In this document: positions 18,533-26,584 of the stretch, one piece after another | Numbering within the stretch: position 1 is the stretch's first letter | Layout of the letters: each line of letters opens with the position of its first letter | From: Natrialba taiwanensis DSM 12281 | GTDB taxonomy: Archaea; Halobacteriota; Halobacteria; Halobacteriales; Natrialbaceae | NCBI RefSeq assembly: GCF_000337595.1 | Contig: NZ_AOIL01000001.1 | Coordinates: 5,498-69,497 of the forward strand | Reading direction: 5' to 3' | Length of the DNA: 64,000 nucleotides | The notes under the pieces: generated by a model | Seen by the model: only the letters and a program-made list of their open reading frames with translations | Databases searched by the model: none | What the model was told of the DNA's origin: nothing | Position numbers and translations under genes: made by a program

Positions 18533-21157
18533 ATGAACGATAAACAACCGTCGGATGGCGAGGGCATCGACAGCGAACTACACTCGAGCGACATCTCGCG
18601 CAGGGACTACTGCAAACTGATCAGCGCCGCTTCAGCGGCAGGAGCGGTCGGTGCAGTCGGCACAGTTGGCGCGAGTAGTCATGTTCCGGTCGGCAATGGC
18701 AGCTACACGACAGCGTTGCCGTCTGGAGCGGAGGCACCACAGGCAGCTATCTGGACGACATCGGAGTTTGGCGGCGAGCCGGTTCCGACCAACGACTGGT
18801 GGTCGAGTCTCGTCTGGAACTCGTTCTCCGAGAACATGTTCTCTCAGCCGCTGATGCTTCGGGCGGAAGAGGACGGTCTTCTCGTCAAGAATCCGACCGA
18901 GTGGATCGATGGGTCGACAACAGTAATGGACAATCGGGGGCGCGATCTGACGATCGGACATGCGGGTACCGATAGCTTCGGCGACGCGCGCCTCGACGAT
19001 CACGGCGACTGGTCGGTCGATGCGGTCTGGGGCGATGGAACCGCCACCACACTGCGTGCAACGTTCGCGCAGGGATCACCGTTCGTGTTCTGCGAATACG
19101 GTGGCGGCGGCGCTGAGATCGGTTTTGACGATGTGCCGGCGGTTTGGGCCGACGAGGGCAACGTTCTCGGCGTCACGGTCTCCGGTCATCACTACGGGTT
19201 GTTCGCCCCCTCGGGAACGAGCTGGACGGGCGTCGGTACCGACACGCTCGCCAACGACCTCGGCGGCGCGGGATACTGCTCAATCGCGGCTCTCCCCGAG
19301 ACCGGATCCCTCGAGACGTTCGAGGAGTACGCGTACAATTTCGTCACCGACACCCAGGTCGACTGGGAGTACGATCAGGCAAACGCTGCGGTCCACACGA
19401 ACTACAGCTTCGAGACCGCCGATCGGCCCGAGAGTGCGGCGGCGGGAACGATCACAGCCCTGCATCCCCACCAGTGGAAATACAGCGACGACGAGACGTT
19501 GGGCACGACCTACACGTCCCCGCGCGGGGAGATGCACGTCGTTGCCGGACCGTCGTTCTCGACGACCTACGACTACGGCGGCATGCTCCCGTTCTTGCCC
19601 GACGAAGGAGAGTACGATACCGCGGAACTACGGGGATATATCGACGAGATCGATACCGCGATCGACGGGCCAGACACGTACAACGTCGGCAAGGACTACG
19701 GCCGACTGGTCGAGAGCAAGGCGCTTGCCGAACGGTTCGGTCCGAGCGACACGCGTGACGATATCGTCGGCTCACTTCGCGACCACCTCGAGCGGTGGCT
19801 TCAGGCCGAGAGCGGATCGGACGAACTGTTCTACTACGACGACAACTGGGGGACCCTGCTCGGGTATCCCGAGAGCCACGGCTCGGCGTCGTCGCTGTCC
19901 GATCACCACTTCCACTACGGGTACTACGTCCGTGCCGCCGCCGAGATTGCGCGTACGAACCCCGAATGGGCTGACGAATCCGAGTGGGGCGGCATGATCG
20001 AGCACCTGATTCGCGACTACGCAACCCCCGACCGCGAAGACGATATGTTTCCCTTTGCCCGGAACTTCAGCCCCTACTGCGGGCACTCCTGGGCGGAAGG
20101 AGGCGGCGCAGAGTTCGCCGACGGGAACAATCAGGAATCCTCCTCCGAAGCGCTCAACGCGTACGCGGCGATCATCGAGTGGGGCGAATACACCGACAAC
20201 GCGGAACTGCGGGACTTCGGCGTCTACCTGTACACGACCGAACTCCACGCTGTCCACGAGTACTGGTTCGACGCCGACGACACGAATCACCCCGACTCGT
20301 GGGACTACGACACCGCCGGGATGGTGTGGGGCAACGGCTACGCCTACGCCACCTGGTGGACCGCGGACGAGGAGGCGATCCACGGTATCAACTGGCTCCC
20401 GCTCGCCGGCTACTCACTCCACCTGGGGTGGGACGATGCGGTTCCCGAAGCGAACTACGACGAACTCGTCGCGAACAAGGGGACCGACGAGTTCAGCTAC
20501 TGGCCGGATCTCATGTGGATGTACCGGGCGTTCTCCGACGGGCAGGATGCCGTCGACAAGTTCGAGGCGCGAAAGGGCGAGTACGAGGTTGAGGGTGGCC
20601 ACACCCGTGCCCAGACGTACCACTGGATCTACAACCTTCATGCGATGGGCGCACCGGATGGCGACATCACCGCTGATACACCGTTCTACCAGGTGTTTAG
20701 CGACGGGACCCAGCGGACCTACGTCGCCTACAATGCTGGCGACTCCGAGCAGACCGTCTCCTTCTCCGATGGGATGCAGTTGTCCGTCCCGGCGAACTCG
20801 ATGGCGACGGCTACCGGTGATGATGGTGGTGATGGCGGCGACGGTGGTGATGGTGGCGACGGCGGCGACGGTGGCGGTGATGATGGAGAGACCTATTCCG
20901 GAGACGCCGGTGGTGGATGGACTGCTACCGTTTCGGACGGCGGTCACTGGGAGTTCGATCCGAACAACGCTGCCGACTGGGCGGACGTGCAGTTCGACGA
21001 CGGCGGCTGGGTCGGGTATCGCATGGCGGCCGACGGGGGAACCCACGTCCACACTCGTGACGCCGCCGATGATGGCGACTCGATCGATGTCCGGTTCGTC
21101 TGGGACGACGGGGCTGGTGGGCAGTACGTCTCTGCTGCGTTCACACACCAGTACTGA
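18533..21157 (+). CDS. Secreted GH81 endo-beta-1,3-glucanase
   Basis: The 874-residue protein begins with a twin-arginine-like signal (SRRDYCK near residue 22, then an Ala/Gly-rich hydrophobic stretch). A GH81 catalytic region follows from about residue 60 to 735: VPTNDWWSSL near its start and DGNNQESSSEA near residue 530, which contains the conserved catalytic-region glutamates. A DGG-repeat linker then joins an about 85-residue C-terminal beta-rich module with many Trp, probably carbohydrate-binding. GH81 enzymes cleave beta-1,3-glucans such as laminarin or curdlan internally. I chose the ATG at 18533 because it places the Tat signal at the N-terminus. A TrmB-type regulator follows 105 bp downstream. 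Confidence 0.88.
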   Translation: MNDKQPSDGEGIDSELHSSDISRRDYCKLISAASAAGAVGAVGTVGASSHVPVGNGSYTTALPSGAEAPQAAIWTTSEFGGEPVPTNDWWSSLVWNSFSENMFSQPLMLRAEEDGLLVKNPTEWIDGSTTVMDNRGRDLTIGHAGTDSFGDARLDDHGDWSVDAVWGDGTATTLRATFAQGSPFVFCEYGGGGAEIGFDDVPAVWADEGNVLGVTVSGHHYGLFAPSGTSWTGVGTDTLANDLGGAGYCSIAALPETGSLETFEEYAYNFVTDTQVDWEYDQANAAVHTNYSFETADRPESAAAGTITALHPHQWKYSDDETLGTTYTSPRGEMHVVAGPSFSTTYDYGGMLPFLPDEGEYDTAELRGYIDEIDTAIDGPDTYNVGKDYGRLVESKALAERFGPSDTRDDIVGSLRDHLERWLQAESGSDELFYYDDNWGTLLGYPESHGSASSLSDHHFHYGYYVRAAAEIARTNPEWADESEWGGMIEHLIRDYATPDREDDMFPFARNFSPYCGHSWAEGGGAEFADGNNQESSSEALNAYAAIIEWGEYTDNAELRDFGVYLYTTELHAVHEYWFDADDTNHPDSWDYDTAGMVWGNGYAYATWWTADEEAIHGINWLPLAGYSLHLGWDDAVPEANYDELVANKGTDEFSYWPDLMWMYRAFSDGQDAVDKFEARKGEYEVEGGHTRAQTYHWIYNLHAMGAPDGDITADTPFYQVFSDGTQRTYVAYNAGDSEQTVSFSDGMQLSVPANSMATATGDDGGDGGDGGDGGDGGDGGGDDGETYSGDAGGGWTATVSDGGHWEFDPNNAADWADVQFDDGGWVGYRMAADGGTHVHTRDAADDGDSIDVRFVWDDGAGGQYVSAAFTHQY
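20818..20889 (+). repeat. DGG-repeat linker coding tandem repeat
   Basis: About 70 bases of imperfect 9-bp GAYGGYGGY units encode an Asp-Gly-Gly linker between the GH81 catalytic domain and its C-terminal module. Such repeats change length easily by slippage and simply act as a flexible acidic spacer. Confidence 0.8.
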
Positions 21158-21262
21158 CCGGTTCCGATCGGCTGGATAGAGACCGGCTGCATCGGTGGCG
21201 AAGACATCGATTCGGCCCGATTTTGCAAAAGACTGATTAGCGGGTGCTCCAGTGGTGGGGGC

Positions 21263-22399
21263 ATGGACAGGGATCCACTCCGGGACGCGCTACAGGACGC
21301 GGGGTTGACCTCGTACCAGGCCGACGCATACATCACGCTACTTGAGCAAGGAATGATGCCGGCGGTGGCGGTCGCCAAGCGCTGTTCCGTCCCGGTGTCC
21401 CAGATCTACGATGTCCTTCGTGCTCTCGAGCGGATGGACTACATCGAGACGTTCGACCAGGACAAACTCCACGCCCGCCCGCGGGAGCCGATCACCGTCC
21501 TCCGCGAACTCCGGTCCCGGAGCGAGCTGATGAACTCGGCGGCGGATGCGATCGAGGATCGGTGGGAGCAACCGGCAGTTAGCGACCACAAGGTAAGCGT
21601 CGTCAAACACGAGGAGACGGTCGTCGACCGGGCGCGCGACCTGATTCGAGACGCGGAGAGTTTCATCGAACTGTCGGCGACCGTCGACCAATTCCGGACC
21701 CTCACGAACGCCCTGGAGGACGCCCGCGATCGCGGCGTCATCACGAAGGTAGCGGTATACGGGGTCGATCTGGAAGCGCAACTCGCGACCGTCTCGTTCG
21801 AAGAAACGGTGACAGAACTCCGCGCGTGCCGAATCCCGGGGCCGTTCCTGCTCGTGGCAGACCGCACGCAGACGTGCTTTACGCCGAACGATTGGGCCAA
21901 CAGACCGTTCGGCGTCCTGATCGACGACTACATTCTCTCGTTTATCTTCCACTGGTACTTCCAGACGGGCGTCTGGGCGCTCTGGGAGACGGTGTACGAG
22001 GACACCGACCCGCCTTACATCTACATGACTCTCGAAGAGTTCGTCCAGGACGTCGCGCCGCTCTGGCGGGACGGAGCGACCGTCGCAGTGACGGTCGAGG
22101 GGACGTGGGCCGACACGAACGACGCCTGCAAGATCACCGGGATCGTCACCGACATCGGATACCCAGGCGTCTATCGGTCCGAGGGCCGCCCGTCGTTCGA
22201 GGAGCTAGCCGGCTTTCTGCAACTGACGCTGGCCGTCGATGGCGACCTGTACAGCGTCGGCGGATGGGGGACCGTTTACGAGGATATCGAGGCGGTCCAA
22301 ATTACGCTCGAGGCCATCGAGTTCGACGAACCGAACAGTGGGGAGAGCGTCGACGGCAACGACGTGTCGGCGGCCGCGCTCGAATCGGAAGACGATTGA
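21263..22399 (+). CDS. TrmB-family sugar-responsive transcriptional regulator
   Basis: The 378-residue protein has an N-terminal TrmB winged helix (residues 1-80, GLTSYQADAYITLLE and VPVSQIYDVLRALE) and a C-terminal effector region containing the phospholipase-D-like and sugar-binding parts of TrmB proteins. TrmB proteins bind maltose, trehalose, glucose or related sugars and control sugar uptake and central metabolism. Its place between the GH81 and GH16 genes suggests that it senses a beta-glucan breakdown product and controls this locus. Confidence 0.87.
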   Translation: MDRDPLRDALQDAGLTSYQADAYITLLEQGMMPAVAVAKRCSVPVSQIYDVLRALERMDYIETFDQDKLHARPREPITVLRELRSRSELMNSAADAIEDRWEQPAVSDHKVSVVKHEETVVDRARDLIRDAESFIELSATVDQFRTLTNALEDARDRGVITKVAVYGVDLEAQLATVSFEETVTELRACRIPGPFLLVADRTQTCFTPNDWANRPFGVLIDDYILSFIFHWYFQTGVWALWETVYEDTDPPYIYMTLEEFVQDVAPLWRDGATVAVTVEGTWADTNDACKITGIVTDIGYPGVYRSEGRPSFEELAGFLQLTLAVDGDLYSVGGWGTVYEDIEAVQITLEAIEFDEPNSGESVDGNDVSAAALESEDD

Positions 22400-22501
22400 T
22401 CGACGACGCTTCTCGAACCCGATTGTGACCGCCCCAGTGAACTCGTCGGACTGGCGTTTGACTCGGATCCGCACGCGAGTGCCGACCCGGTCGCGAGTTC
22501 A

Positions 22502-22870
22502 CTACAGCGTGATCGCGTTGAAGTTCCAGGAGCCGGTTTCGGCGGCGATCCGGACCGTGCTCTGGGTATCGACTGCGACGCCGGTGGCGACGGTAACGTC
22601 GGTCCAGTCGTGCCAGCCGCCGGTGGCCGGCACGTCCACCGTCCCGGAGACGTTCTGGCCGTCGTCGGCCTCGTAGGTGGCGTGGGCGAATTCCGCGACG
22701 TTAGGGCCGTCGGTTCCCGGCGCAACATTGTGTTCGACGGTCGGCTTATCGTCGGCGTAGTCCGCGGGCACGTTCGGGATGGTTCCGCGGTGACGACCGA
22801 TATCCGCCTCGCTACTCGTTGGTCGATGCTGCTCGTCCGTTCCGCGATTGTTCTCCGTCATGGTGGGCAC
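22502..22870 (-). pseudogene. Fragment of a CBM6-type carbohydrate-binding domain
   Basis: A 122-residue frame ends with GTVDVPATGGWHDWTDVTV and an AETGSWNFNAITL tail, which is the C-terminal half of a CBM6-type module. The matching stretch occurs intact in the neighbouring GH16 enzyme (TGGWQEWTTI ... AETGDWNFNYLEL). The preceding approximately 75 residues have no signal peptide and no recognisable domain. It is probably the leftover end of a lost secreted glycoside hydrolase; a real small protein cannot be excluded. Confidence 0.6.
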
Positions 22871-23092
22871 TCGTTCGTTGGCCTGGAGACAGCGATGCGC
22901 TGAGGAACTATCCTCTCGTTCACTGCTCCGCCCAACTACTGCAACAGTATACGACAGTCATATATAGTCTATTTTATCAGTCATGTGATGTTGAGCGCAA
23001 TCATCGGGAACTCACGCTCGCCTCTCAATCCGCCATAGTACCTCCTTTCCCAATCGGTACATCCAAGTGCCGGCGATGGATCACCCCTGTTA

Positions 23093-23332
23093 ATGGCTGG
23101 CACCTATTCGGATCGGTTCTGGAAGACGATCTGTGAGTACCGCTCCGCCGTCGTACTCCTCTTGGGTCTTGAAGCCGTCCTGCTCGCACTCTTGGTGATC
23201 GCGCTGTGGCTACAGCCGCCGGGATCCGAAACCAGGGCCGTACTCCTTGCCGATTTCGTCCTCGTCGGGACCGGCTTTTTTGCCGCGGCCTCCGTGCTCT
23301 ACCGCTGTCGGCAGCGCCAGCACGGTCGCTGA
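23093..23332 (+). CDS. Small membrane protein with two predicted helices
   Basis: A 79-residue protein has hydrophobic helices at about residues 18-41 and 49-68, with a short basic tail RCRQRQHGR. It starts at an ATG two bases after a TAA stop-like triplet and ends just before the GH16 gene upstream region. No family is recognised. Codon use and hydrophobicity suggest a real gene. Confidence 0.55.
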   Translation: MAGTYSDRFWKTICEYRSAVVLLLGLEAVLLALLVIALWLQPPGSETRAVLLADFVLVGTGFFAAASVLYRCRQRQHGR

Positions 23333-23610
23333 ACACCCCTCCGTGAGTGACGAGACCCGCGTTCTCGGTTGCCGCTACGACGAGGTGTCGAGTCAGAAGC
23401 AACCGTCGTCAGCACGAAAGACAAGCCGTACGAACTGCCCAAAAACATCAATTATAAAGAATTACCTTTATCACTGACGTAATTGTGACATCTATTGTGT
23501 CTTCCGGTGGCTCGTGTCGAGTCGGTGAGTCGATAGAGTGACACCACCGCAAGCGTGGTCGGAAGACGCCGATCCGCCGGGAGACAGCGGATACAATCCA
23601 ATTGCAAACG

Positions 23611-25464
23611 ATGACAGACCAACGACACACAGCACGGAGCGCAGAGGATTCGACAGACGCGACCATTCCGCGCAGGCGGTTTCTGGGTGCGGCTGCGGTC
23701 GCCGCGGCCGGTACCGGTCTTGCGAGTTCAGTCGCGAGTGCGGCTCCCGGTGACGTCGCGTTCGCGGTCAACGCCGGCGGGAGCGCCTACACGGCTGCGG
23801 ACGGGACTGACTACCGGGCGGATACGAGTTATAGTGGCGGGAGCATTGCACAGTCGAGCGATTCGATCGCTGGTACCGCCGACGACGACCTCTACCGGAG
23901 CGAGCGATACGGCGAGTTCAGCTACGATATTGAACTCGCTGCCGGGACGTACGACGTGGAACTCCACTTCGCCGAGACGTACTGGGAGGCGAGCGGCGAT
24001 CGCGTGTTCGACGTTTCGGTAGCGGGTACCGATGCGGTCGCCGATCTCGACATCTACGCCGAGGTCGGTCACGACGCGGCGCTGGTGCGGACAGTTTCTG
24101 GCGTCGGTGTTTCCGGCGGGACGCTCACGATATCGGCTACTGGCGATGTCGACAACGCCGTGATCAACGCGATCAGGGTGGTCGAAGCCACCGGTGACGG
24201 CTCGTCCGGCCAGCAGCCGTACGGCGGATCGGCGTGGACGATTCCCGGTCGCATCGAGGCCGAAGACTACGATACCGGTGGCGAAGGTGTCGCCTATCAC
24301 GACACCACATCGGGGAACGCCGGCGGCGCGTACCGCGACGACGATGTCGATATCGAGTCCGCAACCGAAGGCGGGTACAACGTCGGCTGGATCGCGGCCG
24401 ACGAGTGGCTCGAGTACACCGTTGACGTCGACGGTGACGATACCTACGACCTGGATCTTCGAGTCGCCTCGACCTCGGGCGGACGGGTTCGCGTCGAGGT
24501 CGACGGGACCGACGTCACCGGCTCGATCGAGTTCGATGCCACCGGCGGCTGGCAAGAGTGGACGACTATTGCCGCCGGTTCGGTCAATCTGGCCGCCGGT
24601 CAACACGTCGTTCGAGTCTACGCGGAGACCGGTGACTGGAACTTCAACTATCTCGAGTTGCGCCCCGCGGGCGATGACGCTGGGGCGACCTATCCCGACG
24701 ATCCAGGGAACCTCGACGGCCGGTCCTGGGACCAGTTCTTCGCCGACCACTTCGACGGCGACTCGCTCGATACGAGCGTCTGGGTGGATCAGGAGGGGAA
24801 TGGCCACGACTACGGCGCCCCCGGCTGGGGGAACAGCGAGGAGCAGTATTACAGCCAGGACAACAGGTGGGTTGAGAATAGTAATCTGGTCGTCGAGATT
24901 CGCGAGGAACAGGCGTCGGACGAACACGGAACGTACGACTATACGTCGGGGAAGCTGGTGACCCAGGGGAATCTGGACTTCCAGTACGGTCGCGTCGACT
25001 TCCGTTCGAAGCTCGTCGAGGACCAGGGACTGTGGCCGGCCCACTGGATGTTACCGGCCGGCGACACGGCCTGGCCGGACGACGGCGAGATCGACATCAT
25101 GGAACTGGTCGGTAACGAACCCGCGGCGGTCCACGGAACCGTCCACGGACCCAGTTACTCGGGCGGCGGCTCCATCGGCGGGGACTATCACCTCGACAGT
25201 GGCGTCTTCGCCGACGACTTCCACGTCTTCTCCGTCGTGTGGGACCCCGGTGTGATCAAGTGGTACGTCGACGGCGAGCACTTTTTCACGGTCACCCGCG
25301 AGGACGTCGAGAGCGGCGGTAACGACTGGGTGTTCGACGACGGCCCCTTCTGGTTGATTCTCAATTGCGCCGTCGGCGGCGAGTGGCCCGGCTCGCCCGA
25401 CGAAACGACGACCTTCCCGCAGCGGATGGAGATCGACTACGTTCGACTGTTCACCGAAGCGTAA
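23611..25464 (+). CDS. Secreted GH16 beta-glucanase with malectin and CBM6 domains
   Basis: The 617-residue protein has a Tat signal (RRRFLGAAAVAAAG at 21-34) and a malectin-like di-glucose-binding domain (about 47-192). A CBM6 domain follows (about 205-351), with RIEAEDYDTGGEGVAYHD and its closing WNFNYLEL. The GH16 catalytic domain (about 372-617) carries GEIDIMELVG, giving the conserved E493-x-D495-x2-E498 nucleophile/acid-base pattern. GH16 enzymes hydrolyse beta-1,3 or mixed beta-1,3/1,4 glucans outside the cell. The first codon could be the TTG at 23602, but ATG 23611 is the normal choice. Confidence 0.9.
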   Translation: MTDQRHTARSAEDSTDATIPRRRFLGAAAVAAAGTGLASSVASAAPGDVAFAVNAGGSAYTAADGTDYRADTSYSGGSIAQSSDSIAGTADDDLYRSERYGEFSYDIELAAGTYDVELHFAETYWEASGDRVFDVSVAGTDAVADLDIYAEVGHDAALVRTVSGVGVSGGTLTISATGDVDNAVINAIRVVEATGDGSSGQQPYGGSAWTIPGRIEAEDYDTGGEGVAYHDTTSGNAGGAYRDDDVDIESATEGGYNVGWIAADEWLEYTVDVDGDDTYDLDLRVASTSGGRVRVEVDGTDVTGSIEFDATGGWQEWTTIAAGSVNLAAGQHVVRVYAETGDWNFNYLELRPAGDDAGATYPDDPGNLDGRSWDQFFADHFDGDSLDTSVWVDQEGNGHDYGAPGWGNSEEQYYSQDNRWVENSNLVVEIREEQASDEHGTYDYTSGKLVTQGNLDFQYGRVDFRSKLVEDQGLWPAHWMLPAGDTAWPDDGEIDIMELVGNEPAAVHGTVHGPSYSGGGSIGGDYHLDSGVFADDFHVFSVVWDPGVIKWYVDGEHFFTVTREDVESGGNDWVFDDGPFWLILNCAVGGEWPGSPDETTTFPQRMEIDYVRLFTEA

Positions 25465-25629
25465 GCACGAATCGAGACGATAATCGGTGGGGGGATCTCT
25501 TATTCAGTGGTGTGCCACCGGCGGAACGGGCATCCCATTGTGAGGGCAACAGCTGACCGAGACCGCTTCATTTATTCGAGAAGCCCACGCGAGAACCATG
25601 TCACTGAAACGGACGGCCGCGAACCGCCG

Positions 25630-26382
25630 TTACCGCTCGTCGGCGTCGAGGCTGGCTCCCTCGAGCGGCTCGCTGTGCCAGTATTCGCTGTCTTCCCCGC
25701 TACGAAAGCAGGACGCTCGGTGGGACGCCTTGCCGACCGAGCGCCTGTCAGGTGTCGTTTCACGGCAGTGTTCGGTCGCGTACGGACACCGCGTGTGGAA
25801 CCGACAGCCGGCGGGCGGATCGACCGGATCGGGGATATCGAGCTCCCGAACCGGCGGCTCTGCCGGACCCTCCTCAATGCCGAGGGAAGGAGTCGTCCAC
25901 TTCAACACCTTCGTATAGGGGTGCTGTGGGTTTCGGAGCACTTCTTCCGCATCACCGAGTTCAACGAGTTCACCGAGGTACATCACGCCGAGTCGACCGT
26001 CGGCGTGCTCGGCTAAGTAGCGAGCGTTCGAAAGGTCGTGTGAGATAAAGAGAAAGGACGTGTCGAACGCGTCCTGGAGCTCGAGCATCAGGTCCATCAC
26101 TTCGACACGCAGTGAGACATCGAGCGCGCTCACGGCCTCGTCGGCCAAGATGAGGTCCGGATTCATCAACAGCGCTCGAACCAGTGCGACGCGCTGTTTC
26201 TCCCCGCCGCTCAGTTGATGGGGATACCGCCGGGCGTAGTCGTGGGGCGGCGTCATCCCGACGCGCTCTAACATCGCGAGGATTCGCGCCTCGCGGTCTT
26301 CGGGACCCAGCTCTGACTGGACCGTCTTCAGCGGTTCGGCAAGCGATGCCTCGACGGTTCGGTGTGGATTCAGCGACGATCC
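25630..26382 (-). pseudogene. 5'-truncated oligopeptide/sugar ABC transporter ATPase
   Basis: The remaining about 250 residues are the C-terminal part of a Dpp/Opp-type ABC ATPase. They contain the signature HQLSGGEKQRVALVRALL, a Walker B-like LILADEA (normally DEP), a D-loop SALD and the switch HDLS. A Cys-rich C-terminal segment RCPYATEHC is typical of the oligopeptide ATPase tail. The Walker A half is missing: homology begins abruptly near GSSLNPHRTV, and the upstream residues are unrelated. The protein cannot bind ATP normally, so this is a deletion remnant. In haloarchaeal glucan loci such ATPases usually import oligosaccharides. Confidence 0.82.
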
Positions 26383-26584
26383 GGATTTCACTGCGTGTCC
26401 GTGCGCCCCGAATGGAAACGGCGGGAATCGGTGGCCGGATATGAAGTGTCGCTGACCAGCGTGTTCGACTGCGGGAAACAAGCGGCTGACCACGTGCGGT
26501 AATCGTTTCTCCTACTCGCCGATCCGTCGCATTCCGGATGGTGAGGGATACATTTATTTACTACCTCTCCAGATACCTACATCC

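Noticed and set aside
20818-20889. CRISPR-like or regulatory meaning of the GAYGGYGGY repeat
   Set aside because: It is in frame inside the GH81 gene and encodes a Gly/Asp linker, with no spacers of even length.
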